From an uncultured Erysipelotrichaceae bacterium (GTDB lineage: Bacteria > Bacillota_I > Bacilli_A > Erysipelotrichales > Coprobacillaceae): DNA of 22,368 nucleotides. The notes below the pieces were generated by a model. The model was not told where the DNA came from, did not search any database, and saw only the letters and a program-made list of their open reading frames with translations. The translations under genes and the position numbers were made by a program. Positions 11,801 to 18,034 of this stretch are shown in pieces. Within the stretch, counting starts at the first letter, position 1; every line of letters begins with the position of its first letter. The stretch covers positions 1 to 22,368 of the forward strand of contig CAJUOS010000041.1 of NCBI GenBank assembly GCA_910588075.1. Reading direction: 5' to 3'.

Positions 11801-12307
11801 TGCAAATATATGATATAAAGTTGTCAAACCATAAAATGCTGCATCTGTATCTTTTCCCAAAATAACAATTGTACCATTGTCAATTGATAAATAATATGAA
11901 TCTAATTTTTCAAACAATGTACTTTTATCTGCTTTTACATACTCATCAGCAACATCTCCAGAATTATATATACCAACAAGTACATTTGTTGTTTTGTTAG
12001 TATCTTCAATTTCTGTTCCATTTTTCACGTTTAAATTTTTTAATGCAGCAACTTCTTTTAAACGTTCTTTTGTTTCTTTATCAATACCCTCTCCAAAAAC
12101 CACATTAAGATTATCTCTTAAAATAAAATCTTGACCTGTGTAGCGAATTGAATGTGGAATCGGATAAAGTTCATATTCTTTTGTACTTTGTGTTTCTTCT
12201 AATGCTTGAACATTTGTCAACATTGATTTTCCTGTAAAATTCAAAGTACAAAACGCCAAAGAACTTGCGATTACAACTTTTAAAATTTTCTTTAACATTT
12301 CTTTCAT
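5819..12307 (-). CDS. wall-anchored multidomain GH84 beta-N-acetylglucosaminidase (hyaluronidase NagH-like)
   Basis: Predicted cell-surface enzyme cleaving beta-GlcNAc from host glycans or glycosaminoglycans, comparable to the clostridial mu-toxin/NagH group. Seen in order (2162 aa): signal peptide 1-35 (VQA site); GH20b-like N-domain about 45-185; GH84 catalytic domain about 188-490 with RGFIEGYYG (190-198) and the catalytic pair D307-D308 in LLADDF; helical domain about 490-655; discoidin-like domains at 665-810, 822-972, 985-1131, 1140-1255, 1265-1430 and 1440-1560; about eight FIVAR-like repeats of about 65 aa (1562-2085); and anchor VKTGD (2131-2135), hydrophobic stretch, RKRKQG tail. 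The domains at 822-972 and 985-1131 are tandem copies (shared KDTIPV, GTDGQWHE, KWWK). Start choice: GGGAGG lies only 2 nt from this ATG, so the in-frame Met4 ATG (12296-12298) is the likelier start. Expression is predicted to need antitermination at the leader RAT. Confidence 0.93.
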   Translation of the reverse strand: MKEMLKKILKVVIASSLAFCTLNFTGKSMLTNVQALEETQSTKEYELYPIPHSIRYTGQDFILRDNLNVVFGEGIDKETKERLKEVAALKNLNVKNGTEIEDTNKTTNVLVGIYNSGDVADEYVKADKSTLFEKLDSYYLSIDNGTIVILGKDTDAAFYGLTTLYHIFAQMDSRTILNLTIEDYADVKSRGFIEGYYGNPWSTSDRCDLMEWGGYYKLNSYFYAPKDDAKHRTQWNILYTDDEIKNKIDPLVKAGNDSKCRFVFALHPFPHGNSFNFNNYDASLAALKAKYKQVIDRGARQIALLADDFVNPGGENEKRILNDLTAWLKGEVKREYPDMKTTIPFVPFDYMGNGSSAEFTPLKQTNPEDVQIVMTGGRIWGEVTTSFTDTFTRNTGRGPYMWINWPCSDNSHSHLIMGGYKTFLHAGVSPSNIQGIILNPMQQSKPSKVAIFGNAAYSWHIWTEAEADQAYEDSFKYVDHNSAIETGASNALKELSKHMINQNMDGRVTKLEESVELKPILNDFINKLKDGTLTDEDYARIREEFEILKDAVKVFKASGNEGLLEREQMGVFLDCWEDTLDAIFAYINGVEAAQKGDVSGLLKYNSEGKAAFDKSKGHKFLYVDYYERAEVGVQHIVPFINTLAEYCTLQAEVSMNPFGITPEEKGYKTNLVLENVGIRDLNDGQLCDGVLGKTEGTTAQKQVVEAHLHHAGGNSVLPGDYVQYNLGKYDFVTGVDFAQAYSLNGDAIHEGHLEYLDNKGKWITIEGVTINRDLHQDIDLSDKNIYTSAIRLVIDGERPIWWRLGEFKVRTLTDVPSENPEDEVTLTVELEQLGIAGGAVNNIVDGNTTTFAHLNNDYSVLANGLPSSSDNRSKDTIPVGAKVKVNFSRAMKLATIKMTQDSGDKITEGCIEYLGTDGQWHELQTFSGAESTLTVEGNGVTATAIRIENTTDKNNDNYGTRKWWKLYEIEVNEATTTNPEDITKTIVANGVGIALNSSSYGPLEKIIDGDKGTYAYLNNDYTVLPDHNNGGCKDTIPVNANITIEYSDAIRVGEIKLTQDNGDKVIKGVIEYFGTDGQWHEIHSFDNAGAELVANGNGVSATKVRLVNLGDPSNDGFGTHKWWKVYEFEVEDLNLNADQIGGTTEYLYTNVEKSPILSRLEDNLYQLTRGNIELESGEYIGLEMTDIFKIEKLSYDISGLNNELSVEYSTNAIEWHRINNTNDVVNKDARYIRIVNNSNGKKALTINEFKMAYNQVSSPQFYKTNMGINAAYGTTQDMRNLKDSYKIFDGDLTTKACIGDYQIVNNGATPAYVIFDLGQERTIHNLRYYVKETEKDYIRDAIFEVSNDPDGNSWTPVLTIGDGQENDSSHMNVVAKNYDELIHDSKNPGNMYKEGIVEDDSAKGRYLRVRFTAPFRHRFPAFYEITINNNEYVSPESSRSIVSEDIEENGKLPSYMLDGDYTTSYKSSAKDSSFRYVLSKPNGIRTVRIISEGTPSQANVYATVYTKLNEGSFETEEVLLGKLNQTVTEFNIPENVTMKEIKVMWEDTIPEIIEIAAYKNVEDVTEARVALKALIDQPVDLSTWTDTSKKSYEDALSIANDVYNNTYASKVSIENITGQLRMAIEKPEMKYTGTELKALLDAKVSNEEHYYTMTSYNNYLESYNIAKEAFEDKDNLSQKVADKLILQLTEKRDALKYSNYHKENAILLLEKENNLQKDAEDYTKATFDAYTNAKEALETAVEDETTTPMTFKELIEKLENKGKSLVSVVELKEVINEYETFNSELYTKVTFDGYVQAIDDGKKLLENGTAKEITDQIEAIHVKKQALVPNSDLLEDIIQDAMKVDSKNYTIDSYNKLQAAINDAQTAVENTTRDQYDVHATNITNAKTALVNITALKDMMNKVNKLDESSYTKESYQVVADMMKSAEQVIIDGNVQEVKEATTNLRQAIDKLELSGTKAWKEYVQNLKLKDSADYTVESYKEYKQAYDNLVGMNEDLSLVEFNKVKFVYEEALEALIYKTADYSKVQEILNKIPEDLSAFDAKKVEALNKIIATIDYNKKINEQKVVDQYAQNLQKALDDVLKSFNQTNKPSEDKPSIDSDVLGEEVDTTNKPTVQPKPNQPTNIKNVNGVKTGDDVMIAPYAILAMCAIGVYMTLRKRKQG
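5822..6025 (-). repeat. shared 3' anchor cassette, copy 2 (GH84 gene)
   Basis: Second copy of the cassette at 82-271. Compared with copy 1 it carries a few in-frame extra codons just before the VKTGDD motif (PKPNQ and NVNG in the protein); otherwise differences are scattered single bases. Confidence 0.8.
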
Positions 12308-12392
12308 TTCCTCCCTTAATTTTCTAATAACATTAAATACATTTCTATAAATTCCTTTCTTTCCTCCTTTTTCTTATTTTTCATTTTTGAAC

Positions 12393-12446
12393 AAATAAAA
12401 AAGCAAGACTAAAAAGCAATAATAAAAAATGCTTTTTAGGTCTTGC
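12393..12446 (-). terminator. leader attenuator: intrinsic terminator upstream of the GH84 gene
   Basis: In the minus-strand leader, GCAAGACCTAAAAAGCA (12446 to 12430) pairs with TGCTTTTTAGTCTTGC (12418 to 12403), 16 bp with one bulged base. TTTTTTATTT follows at 12402-12393. This is a textbook intrinsic terminator placed between the promoter and the start codon, about 95 nt before the coding region. Its 5' arm shares 9 nt with the RAT, so the two structures are mutually exclusive. The rest of 12308-12605 holds the RAT, the promoter and the terminator of the next gene. Confidence 0.85.
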
Positions 12447-12468
12447 CTAATCGAATAGTCACAATCCT
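12438..12468 (-). promoter_or_regulatory. RAT: ribonucleic antiterminator target for a BglG/LicT/SacY-family protein
   Basis: On the minus strand the element begins AGGATTGTGACTA, has an apical loop near TTCGAT, and ends TAGGCAAGACCT. This fits the known RAT pattern GGNTTGTNACT...AGGCAAAACCTAAA. As I recall it, the 3' half GGCAAGACCTAAA matches the Bacillus subtilis sacB RAT. Outer AGG/CCT and inner CTA/TAG pairs are visible. It lies within a few bases of the predicted transcript start and overlaps the terminator. In this family, PTS-controlled antiterminators stabilise the RAT so that transcription continues. No such protein is encoded in this window. Confidence 0.85.
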
Positions 12469-12477
12469 ACACAAGTA

Positions 12478-12507
12478 ATTATACTTCACATTCATAATAT
12501 CTGTCAA
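12478..12507 (-). promoter_or_regulatory. sigma-A-type promoter of the GH84 gene
   Basis: Perfect TTGACA (12507-12502) and TATAAT (12483-12478) separated by 18 nt on the minus strand. Transcription would start near 12471, right at the beginning of the RAT. Such a strong promoter fits control by attenuation rather than by weak initiation. Confidence 0.85.
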
Positions 12508-12570
12508 TTTATTTATGAAAATATATCTTTTTTTATCTTAATTTTTTATTGTTTTTTAGTATTTTTTACT

Positions 12571-12602
12571 CAAAAGAAAAGAGAAAGAATAATTCTTTCT
12601 CT
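12571..12602 (-). terminator. intrinsic terminator of the reductase/DUF3737 operon
   Basis: AGAGAAAGAAT (12580-12590) and ATTCTTTCTCT (12592-12602) form an inverted repeat of up to 11 bp. On the minus strand it is followed by TTTTCTTTTGAG. It lies 3 nt beyond the stop codon of the Fe-S aldo/keto reductase gene. Confidence 0.85.
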
Positions 12603-12605
12603 AAA

Positions 12606-13730
12606 TTATTTTTCAAAGTGTTGAGCAACCTCTTGTAAATGTTCAATAATTGGAAGATGTTGAGGACATACACCTTCACATTGTCCACAACCAATACACT
12701 CACTTGCTTTTCCAAAGACTTTAGCAAGATTATCATAATATTCACCTTGAGGTGTCCATCCTTTTTCTTTAATTTCTTGTTTATCGGCATTATACAATGA
12801 AAAATATTTTGGAATAGCAATTTTCATTGGACAACCATCTGTACAATATGAACAGCCAGTACAAGGAATAGCAATATTTGCATTAATAATATTAACTGCT
12901 TCATTAATTAATGATAATTCTTTTTCATTTAATGGTTTGAAATCACTCATATAATCTGTATTATCTAATAATTGTTCCATATTACTCATACCACTTAATA
13001 CCATCATAACATTATCTAAACCTGCAACAAAACGAATTGCCCATGATGGAACTGACATATCAGGATGATATTCTTTAAATAATTGTTCTACTTCTTCTGG
13101 AACTTTCGCAAGTGTTCCACCTTTAACAGGTTCCATTACAATGACTTTTTTACCATGTTTTTTAGCAACTTCATAACACTTTCTTGATTGAACACCAATA
13201 CTATCCCAATCTAAATAATTAATTTGTAATTGTACAAATTCCATTTCTGGATGCTCTGTTAAAATTTGATCTAAAAATTCAGCATCATCATGGAAAGAAA
13301 ATCCCATTGTTTTAATGAATCCTTGTTCTTTCTTCTCTTTAATCCATTCATAACAATCTAATTGATTATAAACTTCATTTGAATGATGATTGACATCATG
13401 TAATAAATAATAATCAAAAAAAGTAACTCCTGTTTTTTCTAATTGCTGATTAAAGATTTTATCTCTATCTTCCTTTGTTTGAATAAAACCAGAATGTAAC
13501 TTTGTTGCTAAAGTAAAACTATCTCTAGGATGACGTTTAACCAATGCTTCTTTTGTGGCACTTTCACTTGCAAATCCACAATACATCCATGCAGTATCAA
13601 AATAAGTAAATCCTCTTTCTAAAAAAGTATCTACCATTTTCTTTGTTTGTTCAATATCAATCTTTGATGGATCATTGGCATCTAATGAAGGTAATCTCAT
13701 TAAACCAAAACCTAATTTTTTATTATTCAT
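12606..13730 (-). CDS. aldo/keto reductase with C-terminal 2x[4Fe-4S] ferredoxin-like domain
   Basis: Predicted cytoplasmic oxidoreductase; substrate unknown. The 374-aa protein has an AKR barrel at about 1-285 with the usual tetrad visible as D45, Y50, K77 and H111. A ferredoxin-like tail carries two Cys clusters: C290, C293, C296, C300 and C345, C348, C351, C355. Proteins with this domain pair are widespread in anaerobes. The cysteines suggest electrons reach the barrel through Fe-S clusters as well as, or instead of, NAD(P)H. TAAGGAGG lies about 8 nt before the ATG. It is the last gene of a three-gene operon (55-nt gap after the DUF3737-like gene) with a terminator directly after it. The divergent LysR regulator probably controls the operon. 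Confidence 0.92.
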   Translation of the reverse strand: MNNKKLGFGLMRLPSLDANDPSKIDIEQTKKMVDTFLERGFTYFDTAWMYCGFASESATKEALVKRHPRDSFTLATKLHSGFIQTKEDRDKIFNQQLEKTGVTFFDYYLLHDVNHHSNEVYNQLDCYEWIKEKKEQGFIKTMGFSFHDDAEFLDQILTEHPEMEFVQLQINYLDWDSIGVQSRKCYEVAKKHGKKVIVMEPVKGGTLAKVPEEVEQLFKEYHPDMSVPSWAIRFVAGLDNVMMVLSGMSNMEQLLDNTDYMSDFKPLNEKELSLINEAVNIINANIAIPCTGCSYCTDGCPMKIAIPKYFSLYNADKQEIKEKGWTPQGEYYDNLAKVFGKASECIGCGQCEGVCPQHLPIIEHLQEVAQHFEK

Positions 13731-13785
13731 ATTCTTTTCCTCCTTAATATTATTTTATAATTTTTATATATATAAAATCAATCAT

Positions 13786-14673
13786 TTATAAACAACATGT
13801 ATGATTATTTTGATATTGCGAACATCTTTTCTGATTTCTAATAATAACTTGTCCTTTCACTTCCATAATAGCATCTTCATTTATAATACTTCCAACACTA
13901 TCAACCAAAATAGTTCCAGATTTAACATTTTTAATTGAATCAACATGCCCTACTATATCTGCTTCTACTTCACTATATTCAAATGCTAAATCACAATCAA
14001 TCATCTCACAATTAATTAACTTTAAATCTTCACAATAACAAAATGGTTGTGTACCTATAATTTTACAATTTATTAATGTAAGCCCTTTAGAAAACCATGC
14101 TAAATATTCTCCTTTTAATACTGAATCTCTAACAATTATATTTTGACTATGCCAAAAAGCATCTTTTGTATCTAAATATGAATTTGTGATTTCTAAATCA
14201 TTCATATATTGAAATGAATATTTCCCACTAAATTGAAGATTATCTATTTTTACATGATTAGAATGTAACATCATATATTCACTATTGATTGTACTATCTT
14301 GAATAGTTATATGTTCACATTGCCAACCAAATTCAGGTGAATCAATCTGACTATTTTTCACAATAGTTTGACTACATTCTCTTAAAATCTTAATTCCTGT
14401 TATTTGACAATGATCAATAAGTCCATGATGTGCATACCAAATAGGTGCTCTTGTCAATTCATCTAATGATGAATTTTTTAATGTATATTCTTCTACATGC
14501 CACATTGGATAACGTAATGAGAATTGACAATGATTCACAAGAATATGTCTTGCTTCTTTTAAAACGGATTCTCCATCTGCTTTTCCAGCAAAGGTACAAT
14601 TTCTAACTTCTGTATTTTCTAAATGATATAATGCTCTCTCTTCATCAAATGTTTGATTTTCAATTAATTTCAT
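13786..14673 (-). CDS. DUF3737-like right-handed beta-helix protein
   Basis: A 295-aa protein made of short repeating strands of the type 'I.N..I....W...' (for example around YPMWHVEEYTLKNSSL and FGWQCEHITIQDSTI). It looks like a parallel beta-helix and matches my memory of the DUF3737 family, whose function is unknown. There is no signal peptide or membrane segment, so it is probably cytoplasmic. It ends with two cysteines (TCCL), which could bind a metal or form a disulfide. The start chosen (MKLIENQTF) has AAGGAGG 8 nt upstream; an in-frame extension to 14775 would overlap the preceding gene and lacks support. The ribosome binding site overlaps the end of the 77-aa gene, so the two are probably translationally coupled. 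Confidence 0.85.
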   Translation of the reverse strand: MKLIENQTFDEERALYHLENTEVRNCTFAGKADGESVLKEARHILVNHCQFSLRYPMWHVEEYTLKNSSLDELTRAPIWYAHHGLIDHCQITGIKILRECSQTIVKNSQIDSPEFGWQCEHITIQDSTINSEYMMLHSNHVKIDNLQFSGKYSFQYMNDLEITNSYLDTKDAFWHSQNIIVRDSVLKGEYLAWFSKGLTLINCKIIGTQPFCYCEDLKLINCEMIDCDLAFEYSEVEADIVGHVDSIKNVKSGTILVDSVGSIINEDAIMEVKGQVIIRNQKRCSQYQNNHTCCL

Positions 14674-14684
14674 ACCTAACCTCC

Positions 14685-14918
14685 TTATTTTTGAGAATTT
14701 TTTATTTGACATATCAAATAATCTAAACAATCTATCTTTTTTTGATACTGGTGAGTTTTTTCTAACAAATGACATCTTACTCTTTTTAAAACAAGTATTT
14801 GTTGATTGATATCTTGTTGTTTATAACTTTCAAAAAAACAATCAATATCTTTTTGTTGACAACCTATATCTTTCAAACATGTAATAATTTTATTTTCTGA
14901 TATCTTTTGACTACCCAT
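14685..14918 (-). CDS. small conserved-looking helical protein, function unknown
   Basis: A 77-aa, mostly helical, cysteine-containing protein (4 Cys) ending in KKIDCLDYLICQIKN. The C-terminal '..QKKIDCLDYLI' pattern resembles the coiled-coil tail of some MerR-family regulators, but no DNA-binding half is present. The start is Met at 14918 with GAGGTG 7 nt upstream; a longer reading frame to 14954 would run through the promoter. It is the first gene of the operon, 11 nt before the DUF3737-like gene. I do not recognise a defined function. A partner or sensor protein for the neighbouring enzymes is only a guess. Confidence 0.75.
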   Translation of the reverse strand: MGSQKISENKIITCLKDIGCQQKDIDCFFESYKQQDINQQILVLKRVRCHLLEKTHQYQKKIDCLDYLICQIKNSQK

Positions 14919-14936
14919 TTTATTCACCTCGATTAT

Positions 14937-14965
14937 ATTGTAATAAAAAAGCATTTAAATATCAA
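14937..14965 (-). promoter_or_regulatory. promoter of the small protein/DUF3737/reductase operon
   Basis: Minus strand TTGATA (14965-14960), 17 nt, TACAAT (14942-14937). It faces the LysR promoter; only 27 bp (14966-14992) separate the two -35 boxes, the expected place for a LysR binding site. Confidence 0.75.
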
Positions 14966-14992
14966 ATACCTATATTGAATACTCTCGCATAC

Positions 14993-15021
14993 TTGAAAAG
15001 CATATTAAAAAAAATTATACT
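14993..15021 (+). promoter_or_regulatory. promoter of the LysR-type regulator gene
   Basis: TTGAAA (14993-14998), 17 nt, TATACT (15016-15021), followed by TTAGGAGG and the ATG at 15041. Back-to-back placement with the operon promoter fits autoregulation plus activation of the divergent operon. Confidence 0.75.
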
Positions 15022-15040
15022 TTTGTTAGGAGGAAAGTTT

Positions 15041-15919
15041 ATGGAAATAAGAGTTTTACATTATTTTTTAACAATAGCTAGAGAAGAAAGTATATCTGGT
15101 GCTGCTAAAGTTTTACATATTACGCAGCCTACTTTATCTAGACAAATGCAAGAACTAGAAGACGAATTTGGAAAAAAACTTTTTGTTCGTGGTAATAGAA
15201 AGATTACGCTTACTGATGATGGTTTATTTTTAAGAAAACGTGCTGAAGAAATTATTGAATTGGTTGATAAAACTGAGTCTGAAATGTTAGCTGATCAACA
15301 AATACTGAATGGAGATATTTATATTGGTGCTGGTGAAACAGAAAATATGCGTCTTATTATTCAGATTATAGAACGTATTCAAAAAGATTATCCCAATATT
15401 AAATTTCATTTTTATAGTGGTAATGCTGATGATGTAACTGATAAGTTAGATAAAGGTTTACTTGATTTTGGTGTCCTTATTGAACCTGTTAATAAAACAA
15501 AATATGATTTCATAAAAATTCCTGCAACTGAAACATGGGGTGTTCTAATGAAAAAAGATAGTCCTCTTGCTCATCTTAATCATATTACTCCAGAAGATAT
15601 TAAAAATAAACCTCTTATTCTTTCAAGTCAAAGCATGGTTAAAAATGAAATAGCAAGTTGGTTTGGAAAAAGTTATGAAAACTTAAACATTATAGCCACT
15701 TATAACCTTATTTATAATGCTTCTTTAATGGTTGAAGAAAATATGGGATATGCTTTAACTATAGATAAATTAATAAATACGACTGGTAAAAGTCGTTTAT
15801 GTTTTAAACCATTATATCCAAAATTAGAAAAAGAGCTTGTTATTGTATGGAAAAAATATCAATTTTTTTCTAAAACTGTTGATTTTTTTCTCCAAGAACT
15901 TCAAAAAACTTTTCATTAA
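15041..15919 (+). CDS. LysR-family transcriptional regulator
   Basis: A 292-aa regulator. The N-terminal winged helix-turn-helix (about residues 1-60) is typical: MEIRVLHYF at the start, then SGAAKVLHITQPTLSRQ as the recognition region and LEDEFGKKLF after it. The rest (about 90-290) is the periplasmic-binding-protein-like effector domain. The start at 15041 is chosen because GGAGG lies 7-8 nt upstream and the HTH begins right after it; an upstream in-frame ATG at 14975 would include the promoter. It is transcribed away from the 77-aa/DUF3737/Fe-S reductase operon, its most likely target. LysR regulators beside aldo/keto reductases are common in gut Firmicutes; the inducer is unknown. Confidence 0.93.
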   Translation: MEIRVLHYFLTIAREESISGAAKVLHITQPTLSRQMQELEDEFGKKLFVRGNRKITLTDDGLFLRKRAEEIIELVDKTESEMLADQQILNGDIYIGAGETENMRLIIQIIERIQKDYPNIKFHFYSGNADDVTDKLDKGLLDFGVLIEPVNKTKYDFIKIPATETWGVLMKKDSPLAHLNHITPEDIKNKPLILSSQSMVKNEIASWFGKSYENLNIIATYNLIYNASLMVEENMGYALTIDKLINTTGKSRLCFKPLYPKLEKELVIVWKKYQFFSKTVDFFLQELQKTFH

Positions 15920-15924
15920 AAATA

Positions 15925-15950
15925 CCACCTATTATGTGATAGGTGGATTT
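15925..15950 (+). terminator. hairpin after the LysR gene
   Basis: CCACCTAT (15925-15932) pairs with ATAGGTGG (15939-15946) around TATGTG, 6 nt after the LysR stop codon, followed by ATTTATATTT. The stem is stable for this genome but the U-tract is interrupted. In 15951-16090 I see no gene; GAATACT (16042-16048) and AGTATTC (16065-16071) form a weak spaced inverted repeat. Confidence 0.65.
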
Positions 15951-16090
15951 ATATTTAATGAAATAATATTTATCCTTTTCCTATATTTAAATTTTTTATT
16001 ATATCTTCATCAAGGATACTATCCTTCTATTTCATATATTTGAATACTTTTTATAACTTAATAGAGTATTCATATAATGTTCAAAATATC

Positions 16091-16139
16091 AAAAAGAAAA
16101 GCATAGCTTTCAATAATGAATTTATTGAAAGTTATACTT
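16091..16139 (-). terminator. intrinsic terminator of the polyamine transport operon
   Basis: Arms 16099-16116 and 16122-16139 pair over 18 positions with one mismatch and one G-U pair around a 5-nt loop. The core is CTTTCAATAA against TTATTGAAAG. On the minus strand it is followed by TTCTTTTTG. It begins 3 nt after the potCD stop codon. Confidence 0.85.
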
Positions 16140-16141
16140 TT

Positions 16142-18034
16142 TTAATTGGCATTAGACGCTGCTATTTTGACTTTACTCCAATATTCAGCTATGACTTTTC
16201 TTGTTTTCTCATCATAAGTGAAAACTTCATCTTTATCATAACCAGTTCGTGGTATGTAAGCATTAATTCCATGATATGCTCCACCCTCTTTAATTAATTC
16301 AGTCATAACTTCTTGATTTGGAGAAGTATAACCAACATAACTTGAATTATCCATTGCACCATCATATTCACTTACAAAATTTATAAATTCATGTGCTAAT
16401 TCTACATTCTTAGCATTTTTAGGGATAACCATAGCATCTGACCAAAGATTTGTTCCTTCTTTTGGCAAATAATATCCTATATTTTCATTTTCGCTCATAA
16501 CATAAACAGCATCTCCAGAATAAACCAAACCAAGTGCTTTTCTCGCTTGTGCCATGTTATCAATAATTTCATCAGTAACAATTTCTGGTTCCATTGTTTG
16601 AACACATTCTACTAACCATTGATATGCTTCTTGTAATTCTTTTTGACTTTTTGTATTCATGGAATAACCTAAAGATTTTAAAGCCATCATAAATGAATCA
16701 CGCTCTGAATCATATAAATAAATATCACCTTTATATTTTGGATTCTTAAAAATGCCAAAACCATCTTTTTCTAAATCACTTTCTTTAACTTTGGTTTTAT
16801 CATATACAATTCCAACACTTCCCCAAAAATAAGGTACAGAATATTCATTATGTGAATCATATGGTAAACCTTTAACATTATCAGTTAATAAATCTAAGCC
16901 TGTTATTTTATCTTGATCTAACTTTTGTAATAAATCTTCTTGAATTAATCTTTCAATCATATAATCACTAGGAATTAAAATATCATATGACTCACCATTA
17001 GCAACCTTAATATACATTTGTTCATTAGATTCAAACAAATCCATAACAACAGTACATCCTGTCGCTTTCTCAAAATCAGAAAGTAAATTTTCTCCTGTAT
17101 ATTCACCACAATTATAAACATGAAGTGTTTGTCCTTGATATTTCTTATTTCCACCACTTAATTGAGACATACTCATACTTACTGCCCCAATAATCATTGC
17201 AACAACAAGACCTACCATGACAAAGCGATAATTTTTAGCAATCTTTCCTGCTTTTTCTCTTCTTTGTCTTATCAATGGAACAACATTTACAACGATTAAG
17301 ACAATTGTAATCAAAACAACTACTAATGTTGAAATAGCATTAATACTTGGGTTAATACGTTTTGACATTGTATAAACCATAATGCTTAAATTTTTAATTC
17401 CTTTTCCAGTTACAAAATATGAAATAATAAAATCATCAAATGACATTGTAAAAGCAATCAAAGCTCCTGAAAAAATACCTGGCATAATTTGAGGAACAAT
17501 CACTTTTATTAAAGCTTGCCAAGGTGTTGCTCCTAGATCCATTGCTGCATCTGCTAAATTAGGATCTAAAGAACGAATTTTAGGCATGACACTTAAAATA
17601 ACATAAGGAATACAAAATGCAATATGTGCAAGTAACATTGTCATAAGACCTTTTTCTACTTTGATTGTAATAAAGAATAACATCAATCCAATTGCTGTAA
17701 CTATTTCAGGATTCATGATTGGAAAGTCATTAACTTGCATTATAAGATCATGTACAATTTTCTTGGATTTTGATAAACCAATTGCACTAATTGTTCCAAT
17801 AATAGTAGAAATAATAGTTGCTAAAATAGCCACTATAATTGTAATATATAACGATTCCATCATGGCATTATTTGTTAACATCTTCTCATACCATTGTAAA
17901 CTAAAACCAGTAAAATGAGTTAAAGATTTACTTGAATTAAAAGAAAAAACAATCATAAAGAGAATAGGTAAATAAAAGAAGATAGTCATTATTATCATGA
18001 TAATCGTTCCTATTGGACGTTTATTACTTTTCAT
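16142..18034 (-). CDS. potCD: PotC-PotD fusion: polyamine ABC transporter permease and substrate-binding protein
   Basis: A single 630-aa protein joins the PotC permease to the PotD binding protein. Residues 1-256 form a six-helix permease with the EAA loop at about 162-186 (DAAMDLGATPWQ...PG) that contacts PotA. An extra membrane helix (about 271-290) then tethers the PotD-like domain (303-628) outside the cell. By alignment with E. coli PotD from memory, several ligand residues are kept: Y312 (Y37), W531-x-D533 (W255, D257) and Y569 (Y293). C309 and Y505 replace W34 and W229. Such fusions are known in Firmicutes. The start has AAAGGAG 7-8 nt upstream and overlaps the end of potB by 11 nt, so translation is probably coupled. 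Last gene of the operon. Spermidine and/or putrescine is the expected substrate. Confidence 0.93.
   Translation of the reverse strand: MKSNKRPIGTIIMIIMTIFFYLPILFMIVFSFNSSKSLTHFTGFSLQWYEKMLTNNAMMESLYITIIVAILATIISTIIGTISAIGLSKSKKIVHDLIMQVNDFPIMNPEIVTAIGLMLFFITIKVEKGLMTMLLAHIAFCIPYVILSVMPKIRSLDPNLADAAMDLGATPWQALIKVIVPQIMPGIFSGALIAFTMSFDDFIISYFVTGKGIKNLSIMVYTMSKRINPSINAISTLVVVLITIVLIVVNVVPLIRQRREKAGKIAKNYRFVMVGLVVAMIIGAVSMSMSQLSGGNKKYQGQTLHVYNCGEYTGENLLSDFEKATGCTVVMDLFESNEQMYIKVANGESYDILIPSDYMIERLIQEDLLQKLDQDKITGLDLLTDNVKGLPYDSHNEYSVPYFWGSVGIVYDKTKVKESDLEKDGFGIFKNPKYKGDIYLYDSERDSFMMALKSLGYSMNTKSQKELQEAYQWLVECVQTMEPEIVTDEIIDNMAQARKALGLVYSGDAVYVMSENENIGYYLPKEGTNLWSDAMVIPKNAKNVELAHEFINFVSEYDGAMDNSSYVGYTSPNQEVMTELIKEGGAYHGINAYIPRTGYDKDEVFTYDEKTRKVIAEYWSKVKIAASNAN

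Noticed and set aside
12566..12820. 84-residue minus-strand frame overlapping the end of the Fe-S reductase gene
   Set aside because: It lies in another frame of a gene with complete catalytic and Fe-S motifs and runs through that gene's terminator.
13761..13777. AT-only palindrome (TTTTATATATATAAAA) between the DUF3737-like and reductase genes
   Set aside because: No GC pairs and no distinct tract; expected by chance in this base composition and too weak for a terminator.
14976..15040. Upstream extension of the LysR protein starting at 14975
   Set aside because: It would encode the TTGAAA/TATACT promoter region and place residues before the conserved helix-turn-helix start; the ATG at 15041 has the ribosome binding site.
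15951..16297. Small plus-strand frames after the LysR gene
   Set aside because: They lack ribosome binding sites, are low-complexity Phe/Tyr/Ile-rich, and overlap the terminators or the potCD gene.
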